64,000 bases of DNA from Planctomycetota bacterium (GTDB lineage: Bacteria; Planctomycetota; SZUA-567), in contig JAGUZQ010000106.1 in assembly GCA_020060765.1 (NCBI GenBank), forward strand, positions 124,001-188,000, in the 5' to 3' direction. Under the pieces are notes generated by a model, which saw only the letters and a program-made list of their open reading frames with translations, did not search any database and was not told the DNA's origin. The position numbers were made by a program, and so were the translations under genes. This document shows positions 16,784-24,734 of the stretch, piece after piece. How positions within the stretch are numbered: the stretch's first letter is position 1; every line of letters starts with the position of its first letter.

Positions 16784-17485
16784 ATGGTAGAAGTCGAAAA
16801 AGTCAAGCTTCTCGCAACTGATGACGACCCTTCGATCAGGGCGTTACTGTGCGCCATTCTGAAGCAGGCCGGCTACGAGGTTATCTCGGCGGAAAACGGT
16901 GCCGAGGCTTTGGAAAAACTTGCCGAAAACCCCGACGTCAAGTTGATCATCCTGGACTGGATGATGCCGGTGATGGACGGGATGGCGCTGCTGCGGGAAC
17001 TGCAACTGCAACCCTGCCCGCCACCGGCGCTGATACTGAGCGCCAGGGGTTCGCAGAAAGACATCAAGGAAGCGCTCCACGCCGGTGCCAGCGACTACAC
17101 CATGAAACCCCTGAACAAGGACGAACTGCTGTTCAAGGTTGGCAATCTTTTGCAACTTGGGCGGGATGGCGCCAAGGTAAAAGCAGCGCGAAGAAAACCG
17201 GTCAGCCTCGCGGCATCGACCTCTCTGATCCTGTTGCGCTTCGACGAGAAAAGCTGCGTCTTCCGCTCGACCTTTCCCGTACCGGTCGGTTCCACGCTTT
17301 TTTTCCAATCAGACAGCCTCAGCCTGTCGCTGGACATGAGCCTGATGCACCGCTTCACCGCGAAAACCACTTCCTGCGTAGGCAAGGGCAACAACTACCG
17401 CATAGAAGCCGAACTTGTCGGCATCACCCAGGCCATGGCCCGCACCATCCACGACGTCGGACAGCGCTCGGCCTGGCGCAGATAA
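16784..17485 (+). CDS. Response regulator with a REC domain and an uncharacterised C-terminal domain
   Basis: 233 residues. The receiver domain covers residues 1-125: LLATDDDPS (acidic pocket), LIILDWMMPVMDG (phospho-acceptor Asp), LILSARGS and the conserved Lys in DYTMKPLNKDEL. The remaining 100 residues (from about 135) form a beta-rich domain with no DNA-binding motif; its layout (LLRFDEKSCVFRSTFPVPVGSTLFF...) is reminiscent of a PilZ-like barrel but lacks the RxxxR and D/NxSxxG motifs. It probably acts through protein contacts. No histidine kinase is adjacent. It diverges from rpoZ and has its own promoter. Confidence 0.85.
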   Translation: MVEVEKVKLLATDDDPSIRALLCAILKQAGYEVISAENGAEALEKLAENPDVKLIILDWMMPVMDGMALLRELQLQPCPPPALILSARGSQKDIKEALHAGASDYTMKPLNKDELLFKVGNLLQLGRDGAKVKAARRKPVSLAASTSLILLRFDEKSCVFRSTFPVPVGSTLFFQSDSLSLSLDMSLMHRFTAKTTSCVGKGNNYRIEAELVGITQAMARTIHDVGQRSAWRR

Positions 17486-17490
17486 ATCTA

Positions 17491-17612
17491 GCCTCCAGTA
17501 TTGGCTTCTCAAGCGTATTTCCGTAATAGAAGATGAAGTGCTTTCCTGCTATCCACGCCTGAACACTTGTACAAAAAATACAGGAGACTGGAGACTGTCA
17601 ACTGGAGACTTG
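17491..17612. repeat. Heptamer-based element, copy 2 (inverted relative to copy 1)
   Basis: The right arm at 17587-17610 is identical to the 24-bp right arm of the copy at 12109-12132. The left arm is worn down to GCCTCCAGTATTGG. The interior resembles the reverse complement of the interior of copy 1. It lies between the convergent response regulator and URO-D genes, where it may serve as a bidirectional terminator. Confidence 0.68.
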
Positions 17613-17641
17613 TCATCTTTACCCGGAGACTACGAGAACCA

Positions 17642-18730
17642 TTATGCCCCGGTTAATTTCGATCCTTCCTCGAAGAAATATTTCAGCGTATCGTAATCCA
17701 CTTCCGGCGGGATGGAGTGGTCGGAGTGCAGGATATAGCCGCCGCCGTTAGCGGTGACGGGCAGGATTTTCTTTTTCATCTCGGCGTCGATCACCTGCCG
17801 GTCGTTGGAACAGAGAGTCCGCACATCGATATTTCCGCAGAAGGAAATCCGGTCGCCGTATTTTTCAAACAGGCGCGGCATGTCCATGCCTGCCTTCACC
17901 TCCATCGCCTGCAGGCAGTCCATCCCCGCCTCGATCAATCCCGGCACCAGCGGCTCCACGAAACCGCAGGAATGGACAATCACCTTCAGGCCGAGTGAAT
18001 GCGCGTAGTCGAACAGTTTCTTATGTCCCGGCTGGACGATTTCCCGGTACATGGTCGGCGACATGAACGGTCTTTCCTTGAAGCCCATATCTTCGTAATA
18101 CCAGATCCCGTCGGGCAGACCCTCTTCCGCGAAGAGAACTTCCATGTGCCTGATGGTGAGGTCGGAATAGACCTCCACCATGTCGCGCACCCAGTCGGGA
18201 TCCTCCGCCATGCCCATGAGCATGTATTCGTGGCCGCAGACCGGGTGCATCTGCTCAAACGGCGCGACGCCGTGCCAGACGAAAAATTCGTTACGCTCTT
18301 TTGCAAGTTTCTTCGCTTCCCGATAGTTTTCGAAGGGAATGCGGCGCCGGTCAAAATCCAGCAGCAGGGGGCGGGCGTGTTCCTGCCAGGTGTCGTTGTC
18401 CTGCACGGTGAAATCGACGTGTTCGGGAGTGGAGGCGTGTTTCTTGTGCCGACGCAGTTTCGCGCCGTTTCCGTCGAGAGCGAGAATGGTGTCTTCCGTC
18501 TCCTCGATTACTACGTCCTTAAAATCCAGTTTCGCCACCGACTTCAGCCACCCGCCGCCGCGGATCGCCATATCGAAATGCGAACAGACATTTTCGTCTT
18601 CTTTCATATGCCCTTCGCCGACCCACCGCTTGATAGTTTCCGGCCAGGTGCTGTCCATCCAGGGCAGCCGGTCCACCGGTTTCCGCGCCAATACGTTTTC
18701 CACCCGCTCCCGCTTCGTCATGGTCTGCAT
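17642..18730 (-). CDS. Uroporphyrinogen decarboxylase-family protein (not HemE itself)
   Basis: 362 residues. It has the URO-D barrel pattern: MTKRERVENVLARKPVDRLPW at the start, WYYEDMGFKERPFMSP, GLKVIVHSCGFVEPLVPGLIEAGMDCLQAMEV and the closing GGGYILHSDHSIPPEVDYD. Members outside HemE include methyltransferases of corrinoid pathways and many uncharacterised proteins abundant in Lentisphaerae and gut anaerobes. HVHSCG carries His and Cys residues that could bind zinc, as in MtaA/MtbA-type methyltransferases. The ATG at 18730 has the strong site GGGAGG. It diverges from the AraC gene, its likely regulator. Confidence 0.85.
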   Translation of the reverse strand: MQTMTKRERVENVLARKPVDRLPWMDSTWPETIKRWVGEGHMKEDENVCSHFDMAIRGGGWLKSVAKLDFKDVVIEETEDTILALDGNGAKLRRHKKHASTPEHVDFTVQDNDTWQEHARPLLLDFDRRRIPFENYREAKKLAKERNEFFVWHGVAPFEQMHPVCGHEYMLMGMAEDPDWVRDMVEVYSDLTIRHMEVLFAEEGLPDGIWYYEDMGFKERPFMSPTMYREIVQPGHKKLFDYAHSLGLKVIVHSCGFVEPLVPGLIEAGMDCLQAMEVKAGMDMPRLFEKYGDRISFCGNIDVRTLCSNDRQVIDAEMKKKILPVTANGGGYILHSDHSIPPEVDYDTLKYFFEEGSKLTGA

Positions 18731-18855
18731 CTTTACCTCCCGGACATCTGCTGATAAAAATATTGATTATACTTTACCGCTAGCTATTGGTAAGTATCCC
18801 CGCAAATTGCCGGATAACAATGGACATTGCCGTTTATATTTTGTATATTTCCGTT

Positions 18856-19656
18856 ATGAAAAACCTTTTTGGAGACTGCCGCATTCTCCGCGCGCACAAG
18901 ACCTTCTGCTCTCCCGACTGGCGGTGGAAAAACTGTTCCGGCGACTGGAAGGGTCTGAACCTCTGGTTCGTGCTGGACGGGCGCGGCACCCTCAGGATCA
19001 ATGACCGGGAATATCCGCTCGGGCCGGGCGACTGTTTCATCCAGGATTTCGCCGACGACATTGACGGCACCACCGACCCCGCCCGCCCGCTGGTGGTGCC
19101 GTGGGTGCATTTCACCTCGGCCTCGGTGCGGAAGGACGGCATCATCCGACCGACTTATTACCGCAAGCTCGATGCTCCCGCTTTTTTCGAAACCATCGCC
19201 CAGCGCCTGATCGAGGCGTTTTCGCAAGACGGTGGCAAGTCGCCCGTGGCGCTGCACTGGTTGCAGACTGCGCTGGTGGAACTTCACCGGCAGGGAGCCT
19301 CGGAGACGCAAAGCCTGCTGCCGAAGGATCTGGCCGATCTGCTGGAGCAGATCTGTCTGGAAATCCGGGAGCGTCCGCAGGAGTCCTGGGACATACCCAA
19401 ACTGGCTAGACGCTTCCATTATTCGCCCGACCATTTCGCCCGTGTTTTCCGGCAGGTGAAAGGCGTCTCGCCAAAGAAATTCGTGCTGCAATGCCGGATG
19501 GAAACCGCGCGCGCGCTGCTGCGCGTTTCTGACCATCCCGTCGGGCGCGTGGCGGAGTTGCTCGGTTATAACGACGTGTATTTTTTCAGCAAGCAATTCC
19601 GCGCGCTGGTGGGAACGACGCCGACGGCTTACCGCAAAAGCGGGCGGGGACGCTGA
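18856..19656 (+). CDS. AraC-family transcriptional regulator
   Basis: 266 residues. The N-terminus is a cupin-like ligand domain (WKNCSGDWKGLNLWFVLDGRGTLRINDREYPLGPGDCFIQ). The C-terminus holds two helix-turn-helix units: WDIPKLARRFHYSPDHFARVFRQVKGVSPKKFVLQCRME and VGRVAELLGYNDVYFFSKQFRALVGTTPTAYRK, the second being the AraC signature. The ATG at 18856 fits the domain start; the frame is open back to 18787 but that part is hydrophobic and not family-like. It diverges from the URO-D-family gene with about 125 bp between them, so local control of that gene is likely. Its 3' end overlaps the convergent DUF4886 gene by 28 bp. Confidence 0.92.
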   Translation: MKNLFGDCRILRAHKTFCSPDWRWKNCSGDWKGLNLWFVLDGRGTLRINDREYPLGPGDCFIQDFADDIDGTTDPARPLVVPWVHFTSASVRKDGIIRPTYYRKLDAPAFFETIAQRLIEAFSQDGGKSPVALHWLQTALVELHRQGASETQSLLPKDLADLLEQICLEIRERPQESWDIPKLARRFHYSPDHFARVFRQVKGVSPKKFVLQCRMETARALLRVSDHPVGRVAELLGYNDVYFFSKQFRALVGTTPTAYRKSGRGR

Positions 19657-20507
19657 CTGGCCAGAGTCTGGCTGGCGATCCGTTGCAGGAAGGAAATATC
19701 TTCCGGCGGAATCTCCGATGGCACGAAAGAACTTTCCCCAGCCGGAATCCCGGTAAGGAATTCAAACCAGAGCGCGCCGATCAGATAGCAGCCTCTTTCA
19801 TTGAGATGAATATAGTCAGCCCCGAGCGCCGGAATGCCATCGGGGGTCTGTTCATATGCCCAGCGCCAACCGACAGCGAGGGAATCAGCCTGGTCGGGCA
19901 AGGCCGGAGCCTGCGTTTTCTGATAATCATAATTCATGTCCGGAAAGGAAAACGGTTTTTCCTGTCGCGCCGCATCCACCGCGACGCCGGCAGGAATGAT
20001 CCGGCAGCCGAATTCGGCGGCATATTTCGCGTAGGCTTCGCCGATCCGCCGGTGCATGATTGCGGGGGTAATGCCGTTTTCCGGAAAATAGGGCGCGTCT
20101 GCCCGGTATGCCCAGGTGCGATGCAACAGGATTTCCGCCTGCGGAGCCAGTTCCCTCACCAGTCCGTGCAGATGGCCGAGAAAAGGCTGGTAGGTGTCGT
20201 CCCGCCAGCTTCTGTGGCTGACCTGCTGCAGCGTGACGAAATCCCATTTACGCGAACCGAGAATCTCCCGCAAACTGCGCCGTTCGTTAACCCCGTCTTT
20301 CAGGCGGGCGTAAGGCTTGACCTCCGCGATTCTTTCCGAGCAGAGATGCAGGTTCCAATGCTTTTCCAGGGAACAGCCGCCCAAACTGGCGCGGTCGATA
20401 TTGAGCCTGACCTGGTCGCAACCGTCGGCGATATCGCCAAGATACCGCAAGGCGTTTTCCGAAAAACTGTTGCCGATGGTAAGAAGATTGATTTCCCTGA
20501 CCGCCAT
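19629..20507 (-). CDS. DUF4886 / SGNH-hydrolase-like protein
   Basis: 292 residues. The opening INLLTIGNSFSENALRYL carries GNSFS, the nucleophile block of the DUF4886 subfamily of SGNH esterases. WDFVTLQQVSHRS is the second block, and GADYIHLNERGCYLIGALWFEFLTG contains the late His that completes the triad, with a conserved Asp three residues before. No signal peptide is obvious. Such enzymes usually deacetylate or cleave esters on carbohydrates. It converges with the AraC gene. Confidence 0.85.
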   Translation of the reverse strand: MAVREINLLTIGNSFSENALRYLGDIADGCDQVRLNIDRASLGGCSLEKHWNLHLCSERIAEVKPYARLKDGVNERRSLREILGSRKWDFVTLQQVSHRSWRDDTYQPFLGHLHGLVRELAPQAEILLHRTWAYRADAPYFPENGITPAIMHRRIGEAYAKYAAEFGCRIIPAGVAVDAARQEKPFSFPDMNYDYQKTQAPALPDQADSLAVGWRWAYEQTPDGIPALGADYIHLNERGCYLIGALWFEFLTGIPAGESSFVPSEIPPEDISFLQRIASQTLASQRPRPLLR

Positions 20508-20800
20508 GATGTCCTTCCGGTTATTTTCCAGATTACAGCAAATCGGCGCAAATACCTCGCGGTATTTTATACTGCGAATCCCGCATTATGTCCAGCGAAT
20601 CGCAAAGGAAAACCTCTTACCGGCAGACAATCAAATAATGACACAAATAAAATTTTCTTGACATATCGCATTTCTCAGGTACGGTCATTTCGCTATACAT
20701 TAAATATGCTTGAGCAGGCGACCAAAACAGGATTTGCGAAAAACCAGCGTATCTCCTTTTACTACAATGGGATAGCTTGCTTTTACCAATAGGAGGCAAA

Positions 20801-23290
20801 GTGGAAAAAGAGACCGTCAAAAAGAAAGCCACCAAGAAAACCGCGAAAAAACCGGCAGAGAAAACCGCCAAGGTCAGTTCCTCGGGCGGAAAAAACCTGC
20901 TGGTGGTGGAAAGCCCGGCCAAGGCAAAAACCATAAAGAAATTCCTGGGACGCGACTTTACCGTCAAGGCCTCAATGGGGCACGTGCGCGATATTCCCTC
21001 CAAGGGACGCGGAAAAAAAGCATTCGGCATCGATTTCGAAAACCGTTACGAACCGGCTTACGAGCCGATCAAGGGGCGGGAAAAAGTCCTGAAAGAACTC
21101 GCCGACGCCGCGGAAAAAGCCGACACCGTCTATCTGGCGCCTGACCCGGATAGGGAGGGAGAAGCCATCGCCTGGCACATCCGCGAGGCGCTGCACCTTC
21201 CCGCTGAAAAAACCCGCCGCGTCACTTTCAACTCTATCACCAAGGCCGCCGTGCGCGCGGCGGTGGAAAATCCAGGCGAAATCAACATGAACCTGGTCAA
21301 CGCCCAACAGGGGCGGCGTGTGCTTGACCGCATCGTCGGGTTCAGCCTGTCTCCCTTCCTCTGGAAAAAAGTGACAAAAGGATTGAGCGCCGGGCGGGTG
21401 CAGTCAGTGGCGGTTCGGATTGTGGTGGAGCGGGAAAAAGAAATCCGCGCCTTCACCCCCGAGGAATTCTGGCGCATCATCGCCACCCTCTTCAAGAACG
21501 AGGGTAAGAAAAACAAATTCCAGGCCGCCCTGGTCGAATGGAAGGGGCAGAAATTCGAACTGGGGAAAGAGGCCGCCTCCACCGGCGAAAGCGCCAACGC
21601 CATCGCCGAATTGCTGCGCGCGGCTGAATTCAAGATCGTCGACATGACCGAGCGCCAGGTCAAGGGTCGTCCCAGCCCGGCTTTCATTACCTCCACCCTC
21701 CAGCAGGCGGCGAGCACCTTCCTCCGCTTCGGCACCAGCAAGACCATGCGCATTGCCCAGCAGCTTTATGAAGGCGTGGAAATCCAGGGCGAGGCTACCG
21801 GCCTGATCACCTACATGCGTACCGACTCCACCCGCATCGCCCCCGAAGCATTGACCGAGGCGCGCTATTATATTGAAAACAATTTCGCGCCCGAATACCT
21901 GCCGGAAAAGGCGCAGGTCTATTCCTCCCGCAAGGGCGCGCAGGACGCACACGAAGCGATCCGCCCTACGTCGGTGCTGCTCACACCCGACAAGATCAAG
22001 GAGGCACTTACGCCCGACCAGTTCAAGCTGTACGATCTGATCTGGAAACGTTTCGTCGGCAGCCAGATGATGCCTGCCGTTTACCAGACCACCACCGCGC
22101 GCATCGCCGCGGCGGAGGGCATTCTGGAAGCCAAGGGACGGCAGGTGATTTTCGACGGTTACACCGTGCTGGGACTGGGGCAGAGCAAGAAAAAGAAAAA
22201 AGTCTCCGAAACCGGCGACGAGGAGGAAGGCGAGGACGAAGACCAGCTCCTGCCGCCGCTGGCGGTGGGGGACGTGCTTAACCTCGACGAACTGAACGCC
22301 ACCCAGCATTTCACCCAGCCGCCGCCGCGCTACAGCGAAGCCAGCCTCGTGCGGGCGCTGGAAAAGGAAGGCATCGGTCGCCCCTCGACCTACGCGCCGA
22401 TCGTGCAGACGATTCAGGATCGCGGCTACGTGCGCCTGGAGCAGCGCCGCTTCCACGCCACCGAACTCGGCATCGCGGTGACCGACATGCTGATCGTCAA
22501 TTTCCCCGGCATCATGGAGCTTAAATTCACCGCCGGCATGGAAAGCGACCTCGACAGCGTGGAGGAAGGCGAGGCCGACTGGGCGGAACTGGTGGACAAA
22601 TTTTACAAGCCTTTCGCGGAAAAGCTGGAATCCGCCATGGAAAACGCCGAATCGCTCAAGGGCAAGCCTGCCCCTAACGGCGAGAAATGCCCCGTCTGCG
22701 GCGAGGCAATGCTGATGCGCTATTCGCAGCGCGGCGCGTTCCTCGGTTGCGAGAAATATCCAGACTGCAAGGGCACGACCCCGCTGCCCGGGGAAGACGA
22801 TTCCGAACTGGGCGAGGACGATGAGCAGATCGACTGCCCCGCCTGCGGCTCGCCGATGGCGCGCAAACGCTCGCGCTTCGGCGTGTTCCTGGCCTGCCCC
22901 AATTACCCGGAATGCAAACAGACCATGCCTATCGGCAAGGACGGGAAGGCGGTGCGACTGCCGGAGGTGAAACTGGACTGCGAAAAATGCGGCAAGCCGA
23001 TGGTGGTGAAAAGCAGCCGCCGGGGACCGTTCCTGGCCTGTTCTGGCTATCCCGACTGCAAGAACGCCAAGCCCATTTCCAAAGACGGCAACGTGATCGA
23101 ACTGCCGAAAGTCGAGGGCGAAGTCTGCGACAAGTGCGGCGCGGAAATGATCGTGCGCATGGGCAGGCGCGGGCCGTTCCTGGCCTGCAGCGCCTACCCC
23201 AAATGCCGCAACGCCAAGCCGATCCCCAAAACGGAAAAGGAAGGCGAGGAAAACCCGGTTGACGCGGTAGAGGAAAAAGCGGAAGATTGA
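20801..23290 (+). CDS. topA: DNA topoisomerase I with four zinc fingers
   Basis: 829 residues from GTG 20801, chosen for the perfect AGGAGG site just upstream. A Lys/Ala-rich head (KKKATKKTAKKPAEKTAK) precedes the Toprim domain, which begins LLVVESPAKAKTIKKFLG and includes APDPDREGEA with the metal-binding acidic residues. The active-site tyrosine is Tyr338 in TYMRTDST. EKEGIGRPSTYAPIVQTI is also conserved. The C-terminus has four C4 zinc fingers starting at about Cys630, 679, 727 and 776, spaced 48-49 residues. It relaxes negative supercoils. The histone-H1-like head probably adds DNA affinity. It lies alone, in front of a sugar isomerase gene. Confidence 0.96.
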   Translation: MEKETVKKKATKKTAKKPAEKTAKVSSSGGKNLLVVESPAKAKTIKKFLGRDFTVKASMGHVRDIPSKGRGKKAFGIDFENRYEPAYEPIKGREKVLKELADAAEKADTVYLAPDPDREGEAIAWHIREALHLPAEKTRRVTFNSITKAAVRAAVENPGEINMNLVNAQQGRRVLDRIVGFSLSPFLWKKVTKGLSAGRVQSVAVRIVVEREKEIRAFTPEEFWRIIATLFKNEGKKNKFQAALVEWKGQKFELGKEAASTGESANAIAELLRAAEFKIVDMTERQVKGRPSPAFITSTLQQAASTFLRFGTSKTMRIAQQLYEGVEIQGEATGLITYMRTDSTRIAPEALTEARYYIENNFAPEYLPEKAQVYSSRKGAQDAHEAIRPTSVLLTPDKIKEALTPDQFKLYDLIWKRFVGSQMMPAVYQTTTARIAAAEGILEAKGRQVIFDGYTVLGLGQSKKKKKVSETGDEEEGEDEDQLLPPLAVGDVLNLDELNATQHFTQPPPRYSEASLVRALEKEGIGRPSTYAPIVQTIQDRGYVRLEQRRFHATELGIAVTDMLIVNFPGIMELKFTAGMESDLDSVEEGEADWAELVDKFYKPFAEKLESAMENAESLKGKPAPNGEKCPVCGEAMLMRYSQRGAFLGCEKYPDCKGTTPLPGEDDSELGEDDEQIDCPACGSPMARKRSRFGVFLACPNYPECKQTMPIGKDGKAVRLPEVKLDCEKCGKPMVVKSSRRGPFLACSGYPDCKNAKPISKDGNVIELPKVEGEVCDKCGAEMIVRMGRRGPFLACSAYPKCRNAKPIPKTEKEGEENPVDAVEEKAED

Positions 23291-23354
23291 ACGCGGGTTT
23301 GCAGCGGTTTGTCTTTTGGATAATTATTTGCGACTGACAAAAGGGGATTTAATC

Positions 23355-24347
23355 ATGGCGCGGAAAGTGACGTTGTTTACGGGGCAGTGGGCCGACCTGC
23401 CGCTGGAAAACCTGTGCGAAATGGCGGCCGACTTCGGCTACGACGGTTTGGAACTCGCCTGCTGGGGCGACCACTTCGATCTCGACCAGGCGTCGAAATC
23501 AAAACGGTACTGCGACGAAAAACGGAAACTGCTGGGCGCTTACGGCCTGGACTGCTGGGCTATCTCCAACCACCTGGCCGGACAGCTCGTGTGCGACCCG
23601 AATAACGACCACCGCTCCGACATGTTCGCGCCCAAATCCACCCACGGCAAGCCCGAACTGAAGCGCAAATGGGCGGTCGAATCGATGAAGAAAGCCGCCG
23701 TCGCCGCGAAGAATTTCGGCGTACCCGTAGTCAACGGCTTCACCGGCTCCCCTATCTGGCACATGCTTTACGCCTTCCCCCCGGTCACCCAGGCCGACGT
23801 AAAAAAAGGCTTCGACTTTTTCGCGAAGATGTGGAAACCGATCCTGTCGGTCTTCAGCAAGAACCGCGTCAAATTCGCGCAGGAAGTGCATCCCACCGAA
23901 ATCGCGTTTGATATTTACACCGCCGAACGCGCCATCGCCGCTATCGGCGGACTGAAGACCTTCGGCTTCAATTTCGACCCCTCGCACCTGTTCTGGCAAG
24001 GCGTGGACCCGGTCAAGTTTATCCGCCGCTTCCATGACCGCATTTACCACGTCCACATGAAGGACGCCATCGTCACCCTCGACGGCGAAAGCGGCATCCT
24101 CTCCTCCCACCTCGATTTCGGCGACAGCCGCCGGGGCTGGGACTTCCGCAGCCTGGGACGGGGCGGCGTGGATTTCGAGGAGATCATCCGCACCCTCAAC
24201 CAGATCGGCTACAAGGGGCCGCTGTCGGTGGAGTGGGAAGACTCCGGCATGGACCGCTGCCACGGCGCGCAGGAAGCGTGCGACTTCGTACGCGACCTGG
24301 ATTTCGACCCCAGCGAAATGGCCTTCGACGGCCAATTCGACCGCTAG
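23355..24347 (+). CDS. Sugar phosphate isomerase/epimerase
   Basis: 330 residues, TIM-barrel of the xylose-isomerase-like family. LENLCEMAADFGYDGLELACWGDHFDL opens the barrel; VHPTEIAFDIYTAERAI, NFDPSHLFWQGVDPVKFI, RIYHVHMKDAIV and GPLSVEWEDSGMD carry the metal-binding Glu, Asp, His and Glu. It is longer than the family member at 12227-12979 and of another subgroup, the type often annotated in inositol or rare-sugar catabolism. The ATG at 23355 follows AAAAGGGGA. It sits 64 bp behind topA; co-transcription is possible but functionally unexpected. A terminator lies at 24603. Confidence 0.88.
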   Translation: MARKVTLFTGQWADLPLENLCEMAADFGYDGLELACWGDHFDLDQASKSKRYCDEKRKLLGAYGLDCWAISNHLAGQLVCDPNNDHRSDMFAPKSTHGKPELKRKWAVESMKKAAVAAKNFGVPVVNGFTGSPIWHMLYAFPPVTQADVKKGFDFFAKMWKPILSVFSKNRVKFAQEVHPTEIAFDIYTAERAIAAIGGLKTFGFNFDPSHLFWQGVDPVKFIRRFHDRIYHVHMKDAIVTLDGESGILSSHLDFGDSRRGWDFRSLGRGGVDFEEIIRTLNQIGYKGPLSVEWEDSGMDRCHGAQEACDFVRDLDFDPSEMAFDGQFDR

Positions 24348-24348
24348 T

Positions 24349-24421
24349 GCGGTGCGTGCCCACGGGCGTATTTTGCAAGCACAGCAGAAGGCACATAACT
24401 TCCGCGCTCCCTTCGTTCGCG
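24349..24421 (-). repeat. Dispersed GCACGCAC repeat, copy 1
   Basis: Its reverse complement runs GCGAACGAAGGGAGCGCGGA ... TGCTTGCAAAATACGCCC ... GGGCACGCACCGCA and aligns with 28085-28160 over about 70 bp. A shorter relative is at 29583-29615. There is no coding role; the orientation is opposite to the other copies. Confidence 0.65.
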
Positions 24422-24532
24422 ACCAACGGAAGCGCAAAAGCATGGCAGATACGAAAGCGCGACAGCGTAAAAAGTCAGCAGGCACTGCCTGCCGCGCTCC
24501 CGCTGGTCGCGGGTTGACTCTCATCATCCGAA

Positions 24533-24560
24533 CGTCATTCCCGCGAAGGCGGGAATCCAG
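24533..24560 (+). repeat. GTCATTCCCGC palindromic repeat
   Basis: CGTCATTCCCGCGAAGGCGG followed by GAATCCAG: a short hairpin (ATTCCCGC / GCGGGAAT). This is the widespread REP-like type found in many bacteria. Further copies in the window lie at 47483-47564, 57933-58011, 59850-59878, 61024-61176 and 63943-63970. Confidence 0.85.
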
Positions 24561-24602
24561 AGGGGATGGCATAGCTTCACGGAAATGCTTCGCTTAAACC
24601 AT

Positions 24603-24631
24603 ACCTCTCCCAAATTCCGGGAGAGGTTTTT
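24603..24631 (+). terminator. Rho-independent terminator
   Basis: ACCTCTCCC (24603-24611) and GGGAGAGGT (24619-24627) form a perfect 9-bp stem with a seven-base loop, followed by a T run. It lies 256 bp behind the sugar isomerase gene and ahead of hflX and would end transcripts running through the repeats. Confidence 0.82.
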
Positions 24632-24734
24632 CGTATGATCCGCCTGGCGCCTCTTATGTCGGCGCACTCCGCGCTTGTATTCCCCGCCGCCGCCGATATA
24701 ATACAGCCAAGGCAACAGCGGATTATCCGCGGAA

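Larger units (their letters stand above)
24348..24734. other. Intergenic region filled with repeats
   Basis: 387 bases without a gene. It holds, in order, a GCACGCAC-type repeat (24349-24421), a diverged continuation, a GTCATTCCCGC repeat (24533-24560) and a terminator (24603-24631). The remaining 100 bases before hflX show no further structure. Confidence 0.6.

Noticed and set aside
20658-20686. Promoter for topA starting at TTGACA
   Set aside because: TTGACA is perfect, but no acceptable -10 hexamer lies 16-18 bp downstream.
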